Assembly (NCBI GenBank): GCA_020438595.1
Contig: JAGQUI010000112.1
Location: 1 to 8,014 of the forward strand
DNA length: 8,014 nt
Source of the DNA: Propionibacteriaceae bacterium
GTDB taxonomy: Bacteria; Actinomycetota; Actinomycetes; Propionibacteriales; Propionibacteriaceae
Direction: 5' to 3'
Shown: positions 1 through 6,503 of the stretch, one piece after another
How positions within the stretch are numbered: the stretch's first letter is position 1
How the letters are laid out: every line of letters starts with the position of its first letter
Notes under the pieces: generated by a model
Told to the model about the DNA's origin: nothing
The model's input: the letters and a program-made list of their open reading frames with translations, nothing else
The model's database searches: none
Program-made: the position numbers and the translations under genes

Positions 1-1013
1 AGGGTCATGTAGTCGGCCGGCAGCGACGTGGCCGCACGAACGGCCTGCGTGAACGGGATCCCGGCGGCGACCGCGTTGCGCACGGCCCGGTCGAGGGTGA
101 GCGTCGAGCCGGCGATGGTGTCGGTGCCGGCGATCCGGGCGACACCGTCGCGGACCTCGACCGGGAGCTCGCCGAGCACGTAGTCGCCGTCGGACGCAGC
201 GGCCGCAGCCATCGCGTCGGTGACGAAGACCACCCGGTTCGCCTCGGTGGAGGCCACGAAGGCGACCAGTTCGGGACGCACGTGCACCCCGTCCATGATC
301 AGCTCGAGGTAGACCCGCGGGTCCTCCCACAGCGCCAGCACCGGACCCGGCTCGCGGTGCCGCAGCGGCCGCATCGCGTTGAACAGGTGGGTCGCGCCGA
401 TCGCGCCGGCGTCGATCGCGGCCCTGGCCGTGTCGTAGTCGGCGTCGGTGTGGCCGATCGCCGCGACCACGCCGCGGGCGGCCATCAGCCGGATCGAGTC
501 CATCGCCCCGGCGCGCTCCGGTGCGATCGTGACCATCTTCACCGCACCCCGGCCGGCGTCCAGCAACTCGGCCACCTCGGCCGGCTCCGGGTCGGTGAGC
601 AGGGCCGGCGGGTGCGCGCCCTTGTACTTCAACGCGAGCCACGGGCCCTCGAGGTGGATGCCGGCCAGCTCACCGGACTCGACGAGACCGGCCAGGCAGT
701 TCACCTGCCGCTTCAGGTCCGGAATGGTGCCGGTGACCAGCGAGGCCACCATGGTGGTGATCCCGAGCCGGCGGTGGGCGGCGAGCGCCTGCCGGGCGAC
801 GTCGGGGTCCTCGGTGACGAAGGACGCGCCGCCGCCGCCGTGGCTGTGCACGTCCACGTAGCCCGGGACCAGCACGCCGTCGACGTGCTCATCCGCCGGG
901 CGCGGCGGCGCACCGGTGCCGGTGGCCACGATCCGGTCGCCCGCGGTCTCCACCCAGCCGGCGACGAGCGCGTCGGCGTCCGGGAGGTAGATCTGGTCCG
1001 CAGTGATGAGCAT
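1..1013 (-). CDS. nagA: N-acetylglucosamine-6-phosphate deacetylase (partial, C-terminus outside window)
   Basis: This enzyme hydrolyses GlcNAc-6-phosphate to glucosamine-6-phosphate and acetate in the cytoplasm, feeding NagB. The frame is open from the ATG at 1013 to the window edge, giving 337 visible residues; the family is usually about 380-400, so roughly 50 C-terminal residues are missing. Visible amidohydrolase signatures are the metal-site motif VDVHSHGGGG (His56 and His58), GIHLEGPW with metal-ligand Glu122, IGHTDADYDTA (His188), GATHLFNAM (His209), and VFVTDAM with the catalytic Asp266. The HxH motif resembles the Gram-positive-type enzymes rather than E. coli NagA. The start overlaps the nagB stop by one base (TGATG), with a possible RBS (AGAGG) at 1025-1029, so translation is probably coupled to nagB. 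It is the last visible gene of the leftward operon. Confidence 0.95.
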   Translation of the reverse strand, partial: MLITADQIYLPDADALVAGWVETAGDRIVATGTGAPPRPADEHVDGVLVPGYVDVHSHGGGGASFVTEDPDVARQALAAHRRLGITTMVASLVTGTIPDLKRQVNCLAGLVESGELAGIHLEGPWLALKYKGAHPPALLTDPEPAEVAELLDAGRGAVKMVTIAPERAGAMDSIRLMAARGVVAAIGHTDADYDTARAAIDAGAIGATHLFNAMRPLRHREPGPVLALWEDPRVYLELIMDGVHVRPELVAFVASTEANRVVFVTDAMAAAAASDGDYVLGELPVEVRDGVARIAGTDTIAGSTLTLDRAVRNAVAAGIPFTQAVRAATSLPADYMT

Positions 1014-1804
1014 CAGACGTCCAGCCTCTGCCAGTCGGGGAGGTGCGCGTAGGTCTCCTTGTAGTAGTCGGCCAGTGCCAGCTCGGCGGCCGCGTCCTCG
1101 TCGACCACGATGGTGGCGTGCTGGTGCAGTTGCAGCACCGAGCCCGGGTACATCGACGTGATCGGTCCCTCCACGACCTGCGCGATCGCGTGCGCCTTGC
1201 CCGAACCCGTCGCGACCAGGATCACGTGGCGCGCGTCCATGATCGTGCCGAGGCCCTGGGTCAGGCAGTGTCGCGGCACCTGGTCGATCGAGTCGAAGAA
1301 GCGCGCGTTGTCCTCCCGCGTCCGCGCGGCCAGGGTCTTGATCCGGGTCCGCGACGACAGCGAGGACGTCGGTTCGTTGAACCCGATGTGGCCGTTCGAG
1401 CCGACGCCCAGGAACTGGATGTCCACTCCCCCGGCCGCCGAGATCGCGTCCTCGTAGGCCACGCAGGCGGCGGCGAGGTCGTCGGCGAACCCGTTCGGCA
1501 CATGCACCCGGGCCGGATCCAGCCCCATCGGCTCGGTCACGGTCTTGCGGATGATCTCGTGGTAGCTCTCCGGGTGGCCCTCCGCGATCCCGACGTACTC
1601 GTCCAGCGCGAACGCGGACGCCTGCGACAGGTCCAGCTCACCGGCCTCCACCAGGCGGGCCAGCTCTGCGAACGTCTGCACCGGCGACGAGCCGGTGGCC
1701 ACGCCGAGCACCACCTCGGGGCCGATCGGGCCGGCGATCCGGGCAGCCTTCGCCGCCGCGACCTCGCCCACACGCCGGGCACTCGGACAAATGATGACTT
1801 CCAT
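1013..1804 (-). CDS. nagB: Glucosamine-6-phosphate deaminase
   Basis: NagB converts glucosamine-6-phosphate to fructose-6-phosphate and ammonia, linking amino-sugar uptake to glycolysis. The protein has 263 residues, close to the 240-266 usual for the family. Seen in order are the phosphate-binding LGVATGSSP (33-41), the ALDEYVG motif with Asp68 (equivalent of the E. coli catalytic Asp72), LGVGSNGHIGFNEP with His139 and Glu144, and the C-terminal LQLHQHATIVVDE segment. Asn137 stands where E. coli has Asp141; from memory this is the normal residue in Bacillus-type NagB, so I do not read it as a defect. The start is the ATG at 1804, preceded by AGAAGGAA at a good distance. It is separated from the EIIC gene by about 110 bp containing a large hairpin, and its stop codon overlaps the nagA start. 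Confidence 0.97.
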   Translation of the reverse strand: MEVIICPSARRVGEVAAAKAARIAGPIGPEVVLGVATGSSPVQTFAELARLVEAGELDLSQASAFALDEYVGIAEGHPESYHEIIRKTVTEPMGLDPARVHVPNGFADDLAAACVAYEDAISAAGGVDIQFLGVGSNGHIGFNEPTSSLSSRTRIKTLAARTREDNARFFDSIDQVPRHCLTQGLGTIMDARHVILVATGSGKAHAIAQVVEGPITSMYPGSVLQLHQHATIVVDEDAAAELALADYYKETYAHLPDWQRLDV

Positions 1805-1829
1805 GACTTCCTTCTCTTCGTTGCCCCGC

Positions 1830-1887
1830 CCCCGACTTGTCAGAATCTGGTGCGGCCATGACCGCAGGAGATTCTGACAAGTGGGGG
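1830..1887. repeat. 58-bp near-perfect dyad between the EIIC gene and nagB
   Basis: The whole stretch is symmetric about a single point between 1858 and 1859, with 25 of 29 positions complementary. Arms ACTTGTCAGAATCT (1835-1848) and AGATTCTGACAAGT (1869-1882) pair perfectly over 14 bp. Inside them TGCGG (1851-1855) pairs with CCGCA (1862-1866), and CATG sits at the centre. Outside them CCCC (1830-1833) pairs with GGGG (1884-1887). Mismatches fall at 1834, 1849, 1850 and 1856. In the leftward transcript this would be a long hairpin just upstream of the nagB RBS, about 30 bases after the EIIC stop. No U-tract follows on either strand, so it is not a typical intrinsic terminator. It could be an RNase-processing or stability element, an operator, or a dispersed palindromic repeat. 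Confidence 0.9.
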
Positions 1888-1915
1888 ATGGACGGGCTGG
1901 TGGGGGGTACGGGGC

Positions 1916-3159
<1,244 letters not shown>

Positions 3160-3163
<4 letters not shown>

Positions 3164-3927
3164 AGCGTGTTTCCTTCCTGAGTTCCCACAGCCGGGGACA
3201 GGTCGTCCCGGCCGAGTTCCATGTGGACCTGGTAGCGGTCGCCGCGGTAGCGGGAGACCACGTATTCGATGGGCCGGCCGTTGGCGGTGGAGATCCGCCG
3301 GAAGACCAGCAAGGGGGTGTTCACGGGAGCGGCGAGGGCGCGCGCGAGGTCCGCGTCGGCCGCCTCTCCCCACAGCGTCTGCTCGGCGTGGTCGACCCAC
3401 AGCCCGTAGTGCGTGCCGAGGATCTCGTACAGCGAGCCGCCGGCGATGTCGTGCTGGTCCAGCTCTGCCAGGGGCTCGGCCGGGTACCAGCCGTCCTCGT
3501 GGGCGATCGGCTCGTTGTCGGCGAGGCGGACGCGGAGCACGCGCCACGCCTGCGCGCCGGGCTCCAGGCCGAGCGCCTCGGCGGCCTCAGCGGGCGGATC
3601 GGCCAGGGCGACCGAGACCAGGCGGGTGGACGGGGTGCGGCCGCGGCGGCGCATGTCCTGGCTGAACGAGGCCAGGTGCAGGCGGGTCTCGAGCCGGGGC
3701 CGGACCGCGAAGGTGCCAAGACCGTGCGTGCGCTGCAGCAGCCCGTCGGCGACGAGGCCGTCGATCGCCTTGCGGACGGTCGCCCGGGAGACGCCGTAGG
3801 TGGTCATCAGCTCGCGCTCGGAGGGAATCGCGTGCCCGGGGACGACGAGCCCGATCAGCAGCTCACGCAGCTGCTGGTGCTTGGGCCGGGGGCCCTCGAC
3901 GATGGTGTTCCCGTTCACGTCCGACAT
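3160..3927 (-). CDS. GntR-family (HutC/DasR-type) regulator of the GlcNAc locus
   Basis: This is a DNA-binding repressor of 255 residues. The N-terminal winged helix-turn-helix (about 14-80) carries the family signature IPSERELMTTYGVSRATVRKAIDGLVADGLL followed by the wing GLGTFAV; a C-terminal UTRA effector domain follows (about 90-240). Relatives DasR and NagR/YvoA sense GlcN-6-P or GlcNAc-6-P, the intermediates made by this operon. I chose the ATG at 3927 because AGAGAGGG lies five bases upstream; an in-frame start at 3972 would make the operator repeats coding and has no clear RBS. It is the first gene of the leftward operon, so it probably regulates its own synthesis, and its stop overlaps the EIIC start. 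It may be the DasR orthologue or a local paralogue; the sequence alone does not decide this. Confidence 0.93.
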
Positions 3928-3937
3928 GATTTCCCTC

Positions 3938-3973
3938 TCTGGTACGTACTGGATCGTACTGGTACGTACCACT
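3938..3973. promoter_or_regulatory. Tandem dre-like operator array for the GntR regulator
   Basis: Three 10-bp units follow each other without a gap at 3941-3970: GGTACGTACT, GGATCGTACT and GGTACGTACC. The unit nearest the plus-strand operon forms the 16-bp near-palindrome ACTGGTACGTACCACT (3958-3973). Its two outer hexamers fit the known DasR-responsive element half-sites (ACTGGT and ACCA[C/G]T), while the centre is ACGT rather than CTAG. Weaker 16-bp registers start at 3948 and 3938, so sites recur once per helical turn. The array lies just downstream of the predicted regulator promoter and overlaps the -35 region of the divergent EIIB promoter, so one bound regulator could repress both operons. 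That the regulator binds here is inference. Confidence 0.75.
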
Positions 3974-3981
3974 TGACCGAA

Positions 3982-4010
3982 ATCATGCTATGGTTCTCGC
4001 ACACTGTCAA
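3982..4010 (-). promoter_or_regulatory. Predicted promoter of the gntR-nagE2-nagBA operon
   Basis: On the minus strand a perfect -35 hexamer TTGACA (4010-4005) is followed after 17 bases by CATGAT (3987-3982), which matches TATAAT at four positions. Transcription would begin near 3975, placing the operator array in the first part of the transcript about 50 bases before the regulator start codon. This is a sequence-based prediction. Confidence 0.6.
3986..3994 (+). promoter_or_regulatory. Predicted extended -10 of the EIIB-EIIA-HAD operon
   Basis: TGCTATGGT (3986-3994) fits an extended -10 element (TGN followed by TATGGT, in line with the actinobacterial TANNNT form). No good -35 lies at the usual distance; that position is occupied by the dre-like site ending at 3973. 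Transcription would start near 4001. It overlaps the -10 of the opposing promoter, so the two promoters are probably mutually exclusive or tightly co-regulated. Confidence 0.45.
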
Positions 4011-4013
4011 GCA

Positions 4014-4028
4014 GGGCCACGGTGGCCC
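4014..4028. repeat. Perfect 15-bp inverted repeat in the EIIB leader
   Basis: GGGCCAC and GTGGCCC flank a single central G. In RNA this could fold as GGGCC/GGCCC with a five-base loop a few bases before the EIIB ribosome-binding site (GAGAGGAGA, 4032-4040). It could affect EIIB translation, serve as a second operator, or be incidental in GC-rich DNA. Confidence 0.5.
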
Positions 4029-4046
4029 ACCGAGAGGAGACGTGAA

Positions 4047-4280
4047 ATGAGCAGCAAGGCAGAGCAGATCCTGGCCGGACTGGGCGGCGCGGAGAACATC
4101 GAGGAGATCGAGGCGTGCATCACCCGCCTGCGCACCGAGGTGAAGGATCCGTCCAAGGTGGACGAGAAGGCCCTGAAGGCCGCTGGCGCGCACGGCGTGC
4201 TGTCCGCGGGCAAGGTCGTCCAGGTCGTGGTGGGCCCGGAGGCCGACAACCTGGCCGAAGACATCGAAGACCTGATGTGA
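4047..4280 (+). CDS. nagF: PTS system GlcNAc/glucose-type EIIB component
   Basis: This is a small cytoplasmic phosphocarrier of 77 residues that takes phosphate from EIIA on a cysteine and passes it to sugar bound in EIIC. The EIIB active-site motif IEACITRLRTEV is present with the phosphorylatable Cys24, followed by the typical LKAAGAHGVLSAGKVVQVVVGPEADNL segment. The length equals a free-standing EIIB domain. The start is the ATG at 4047, with GAGAGGAGA six bases upstream. It is the first gene of the rightward operon, divergent from the regulator and EIIC genes, and its stop overlaps the EIIA start (TGATG). The partner EIIC is almost certainly the one at 1916-3163, which lacks its own B domain. 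Confidence 0.95.
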   Translation: MSSKAEQILAGLGGAENIEEIEACITRLRTEVKDPSKVDEKALKAAGAHGVLSAGKVVQVVVGPEADNLAEDIEDLM

Positions 4281-4729
4281 TGCAGCAGGTCCTCTCCCCC
4301 TGCCCCGGCCGGGTCTTCCCGATCACCGAGGCCGAGGACCCGGTCTTCGCCCAGGAACTGGTCGGGCCCGGGGTCGCCATCGAGCCGCTCGCCGAACCCA
4401 CCACCGTGGTGGCCCCGGTGGGCGGCACCATCCTGAAACTGCACCCGCACGCCTTCGCGATGGTCACCGCGGACGGCCTGGGCGTGCTCGTCCACCTGGG
4501 CATCAACACGGTGAAGCTGGACGGCGCGGGCTTCGAACTGCTGACCACCGAGGGCAGCACCGTCGCCGCCGGCGCTCCGATGGTGGCCTGGAACCCGGCG
4601 GAGATCACCGGCGACGACATCACCACGACGGTGCTGGTCGTGGCCCTCGACCGTCCCGCCGGCTCACTGGACAGCCCGGCCAGCGGCGACGTGACGGCGG
4701 GGACGCCCCTGTTCGGCGTCGATGCCTGA
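4280..4729 (+). CDS. PTS system glucose-family EIIA component
   Basis: This phosphocarrier of 149 residues accepts phosphate from HPr and passes it to EIIB. It has the Crr/EIIA-Glc fold signatures: LSPCPGRVFPITEAEDPVFA at the N-terminus, the first active-site histidine in HPHAFAMVTADG (His57), and the phosphorylated histidine in VLVHLGINTVKLDG (His72, equivalent of E. coli His90). The ATG at 4280 overlaps the EIIB stop; a GTG three bases earlier (4277) is in frame and possible. The ribosome-binding site is weak, so translation is probably coupled to EIIB. Its place beside EIIB suggests an EIIA dedicated to GlcNAc, although it could also serve other permeases or act in regulation as Crr does. 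I leave the symbol blank because crr versus a nag-specific name cannot be decided here. Confidence 0.94.
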   Translation: MQQVLSPCPGRVFPITEAEDPVFAQELVGPGVAIEPLAEPTTVVAPVGGTILKLHPHAFAMVTADGLGVLVHLGINTVKLDGAGFELLTTEGSTVAAGAPMVAWNPAEITGDDITTTVLVVALDRPAGSLDSPASGDVTAGTPLFGVDA

Positions 4730-5345
4730 ACCGGCAGCCCTGCTGCTCGACCTGGACGGGACGCTCGTCGACTCCGAGGGCTTCCACCGCCAGGTGTTCC
4801 GTAACTGGTTCGCCGCCCGGGGCTGGCCCGTCAGCGAGGAGATGCTGGACGGGTTCACCGGGCGGCGCGCGGACGACGTGCTCGCCAACGAGCCCGGCCC
4901 CTGGGCCGGTGAGGACGTCGGCGCGATGCTGGCCGAACTGCTCGCCCACGTGGGCGAACTGCCGCGCCCCCGGCTCGTGCCGGGGGCGGCGGAGCTCGTG
5001 GCCGGGGCGGGCGTCCCGCTCGGGCTGGTCACCTCTGCGACGCACGACTGGGCCCGGACCTGCCTCGGCGACCTGCTGGACGGGTTCGCCGTCGTCATCA
5101 CCAGGGACGAGGTGGTCCGCGGCAAGCCCGACCCGGAGCCCTACTCCCTCGCCTGCCGGCTCCTGGCGGTACCGGCCGCGGACTGCCTCGCGGTCGAGGA
5201 CGCCCCCGCCGGCGTCGCCTCCGCTGTCGCCGCGGGGATCGGACTCGTTGTCGCCGTCAGCACGACCTTCACCCCGGACCAACTTTCCGCGGCCCACGTC
5301 GTGGTGCCGGGCCTGGACCGGATCCCGCCGCTGCTCGCCGGGTAG
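4722..5345 (+). CDS. HAD-superfamily phosphatase, subfamily IA-like
   Basis: This is a cytoplasmic Mg2+-dependent phosphohydrolase of 207 residues. All four HAD motifs are intact: motif I LLLDLDGTLVDS with nucleophile Asp10 and acid/base Asp12, motif II LVTSATHDW (Thr104 or Ser105), motif III RGKPDPEPY (Lys135) and motif IV LAVEDAPAGV (Glu159, Asp160). The stretch between motifs I and II fits a small helical cap of the kind in beta-phosphoglucomutase, glycerol-3-phosphatase and 2-deoxyglucose-6-phosphatase relatives. The ATG at 4722 overlaps the end of the EIIA gene by eight bases and has no strong RBS, so it is translated as part of the PTS operon. A role in removing excess or wrong sugar phosphates made by this PTS is inference; the substrate cannot be read from the sequence. 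No convincing terminator follows. Confidence 0.9.
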   Translation: MPEPAALLLDLDGTLVDSEGFHRQVFRNWFAARGWPVSEEMLDGFTGRRADDVLANEPGPWAGEDVGAMLAELLAHVGELPRPRLVPGAAELVAGAGVPLGLVTSATHDWARTCLGDLLDGFAVVITRDEVVRGKPDPEPYSLACRLLAVPAADCLAVEDAPAGVASAVAAGIGLVVAVSTTFTPDQLSAAHVVVPGLDRIPPLLAG

Positions 5346-5805
5346 CCGCGACCCGCTGAGCCCGCCGAGTTCCGGGTGGTCGAGCTTGCCCCGAACATCA
5401 CGTGCATAATGCCGATGTGCGCTCGTTGGGACAGCGGCTGGTCGAAACCCTCGACGCGTAGGGGCGGCTGTTCGCGATGCCCGGGTCGTGAATGGATTTG
5501 CACCCTGGATGCTCCCAGGAAGCCAGACCACCGCTTGATCAGCACATCGAGAGGGCAAATCCGCTCGCCCGCAAGGTGGCCCGAACGATCCTCGCGATCA
5601 TGCCGCGCAGAGTGTGCTCGATATTGCTGCGAGTAGAGCGACGCGCGGTGCAGCGGGTGAACGCGGTTCTGGCGCTTGAGTTCCCTGATCAGTGCACTTG
5701 GGTGCACGACGCCCGCCCAGAGAACTCCGTTGAGCCCCTTCTTCCAAAGCCGGTGCCCGCTGATCGCTCCGTCGTTCGCCGCAAGGGGACAACTGGCCCG
5801 CGCGC
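5346..5805. other. 460-bp interval without a supported gene
   Basis: No frame here resembles a family I recognise. Open frames of 86-188 codons exist on both strands, but their compositions look like chance translations and several run antisense into the HAD gene. Hand-counted GC over 5521-5700 is 62%, against about 80% in a stretch of the neighbouring HAD gene (5161-5220). It contains a nested inverted repeat (5494-5562) and a GTGCAC pair separated by four bases (5692-5707). The lower GC, lack of coding signal and position beside a toxin-antitoxin module would suit a decayed insertion, but no transposase motif or terminal repeats are visible. Confidence 0.5.
5494..5562. repeat. Nested inverted repeat in the gene-free interval
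   Basis: GGATTTGC (5494-5501) pairs exactly with GCAAATCC (5555-5562), and inside lies a second hairpin, CCTGG (5504-5508) with CCAGG (5515-5519) around a six-base loop. The 69-base size and terminal stem recall a tRNA, but there is no T-loop consensus or anticodon arm in the right place on either strand. It could be a structured RNA or a relic; a chance occurrence is not excluded. Confidence 0.35.
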
Positions 5806-6207
5806 TCAGATGGCTGCGATGTCGAGGAGATGTTCAAGCCCGGCGAAGTCGTCGACGTTGCGGGTGTAGAGGCGTGCGCCGTGGGCGTGGGCGGTGGCGG
5901 CGATGAGGAGGTCCATGGCCCGGCGGCGGGGTTGGCGTCCGGCTTCGACCACGGCGGCGGCGAGCCGGCCGTAGCTGATCGCGACCGCGTCGTCGACCGG
6001 CAGGGCGTCGAAGTGCTTCTGGAGGATGCTGAGCCGGCGCAGCCGCTCGGCACGCACAGGAGCGGTCCTGGCGACCAGCACTCCGAACTGGAGTTCGGCC
6101 AGGCTGATCGCGCTGATCGCCAGCATGCCGGGGATCGGCGCGATGTCGCCGGCGATGAGGACGCTGGTGTCGAGCAGCGCACGCTCGGGCTGAGCGGTCG
6201 TGGTCAC
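5806..6207 (-). CDS. vapC: VapC-type PIN-domain ribonuclease toxin
   Basis: This is a toxin of 133 residues expected to cleave RNA when released from its antitoxin. PIN-domain acidic residues are in place: ALLDTSVLI (Asp13), AISLAELQFGV (Glu38), RRRAMDLLIAATA (Asp99) and the terminal LYTRNVDDFAGL (Asn117, Asp119, Asp120). Length is typical. The start is the GTG at 6207, which overlaps the antitoxin stop by four bases (GTGA), so synthesis is coupled to the antitoxin. The residues needed for activity are present, so the toxin looks functional. It is the last gene of the pair and is followed by the gene-free interval. RNA target unknown. Confidence 0.93.
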   Translation of the reverse strand: MTTTAQPERALLDTSVLIAGDIAPIPGMLAISAISLAELQFGVLVARTAPVRAERLRRLSILQKHFDALPVDDAVAISYGRLAAAVVEAGRQPRRRAMDLLIAATAHAHGARLYTRNVDDFAGLEHLLDIAAI

Positions 6208-6455
6208 CGTTCGACCCAGGGGTCCCGCAGGTCGTCGCCGACGAGTTCCCGGTCGTACTCCCAGTCCGGATCGGCGGGGCCGGCGAACAGCTCAGCGACG
6301 TCGTCCCAACGACGCCACCGGGTGGGAACCGCCGGCACAAGGCGAGCGCTCGGCCGTCCGGAGACCGTGATCGTGATCTCCTCTCCGGACTGAGCGCGAC
6401 GCACCAGGTCGGAGGCATCCTGACGCAACTCCCGCAGTCCCACGTTCTTCTCCAC
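6204..6455 (-). CDS. vapB: VapB-type antitoxin (Phd/YefM-like N-terminus)
   Basis: This is an antitoxin of 83 residues. The N-terminal half, VGLRELRQDASDLVRRAQSGEEITITVSGRPSARLVP, is the Phd/YefM-like DNA-binding and dimerisation fold found in many actinobacterial VapB proteins. The C-terminal half, rich in Trp, Asp and Glu, is the expected toxin-wrapping tail. The start is the GTG at 6455. It has no clear Shine-Dalgarno sequence; a -10-like TACCTT ends seven bases before it, so the mRNA may be leaderless. It sits immediately upstream of vapC with a four-base overlap and 48 bases after the membrane-protein stop. It should bind the palindrome in front of it together with VapC. Confidence 0.92.
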   Translation of the reverse strand: MEKNVGLRELRQDASDLVRRAQSGEEITITVSGRPSARLVPAVPTRWRRWDDVAELFAGPADPDWEYDRELVGDDLRDPWVER

Positions 6456-6461
6456 AACCCC

Positions 6462-6479
6462 AAGGTAGCACTTGTGCTA
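6462..6479 (-). promoter_or_regulatory. vapBC promoter and autoregulatory palindrome
   Basis: TAGCAC (6466-6471) and GTGCTA (6474-6479) form a perfect inverted repeat around TT. On the minus strand the -10-like TACCTT (6467-6462) overlaps the repeat and lies six bases before the GTG start, which would place the transcription start at the start codon. No convincing -35 is seen. VapB-VapC complexes are known to repress their own promoters through such palindromes; binding here is inferred. Confidence 0.6.
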
Positions 6480-6503
6480 TCCAAGGCTGTCCGACCAACC
6501 GGA

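Noticed and set aside
1421..1430. Asn137 in NagB where E. coli NagB has catalytic Asp141.
   Set aside because: From memory, Bacillus-type NagB proteins have NGHIGFNEP at this place, so it is a normal subfamily difference and not a broken active site.
3164..3547. N-terminal extension of the EIIC frame upstream of the GTG at 3163.
   Set aside because: It runs inside the regulator gene, has an Arg/Pro-rich chance composition and no membrane or PTS motif, while the GTG at 3163 has a strong RBS.
3973..3978. TTGACC as a plus-strand -35 element.
   Set aside because: The only -10-like hexamer downstream is 10 bases away, too close for a normal spacer.
5339..5355. CGGGT/ACCCG hairpin at the end of the HAD gene as a terminator.
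   Set aside because: Only five base pairs, overlapping the stop codon and with no T-tract after it.
5494..5562. tRNA gene.
   Set aside because: Acceptor-like stem only; no T-loop consensus, D-loop GG or anticodon stem on either strand.
5141..5707. Minus-strand open frame of 188 codons antisense to the end of the HAD gene.
   Set aside because: More than 200 bases overlap a well-supported gene on the other strand, and the rest shows no recognised motif or RBS; treated as chance.
5376..5869. Plus-strand open frames in the gene-free interval, one running into vapC antisense.
   Set aside because: No family resemblance, no RBS, and overlap with the solid vapC gene.
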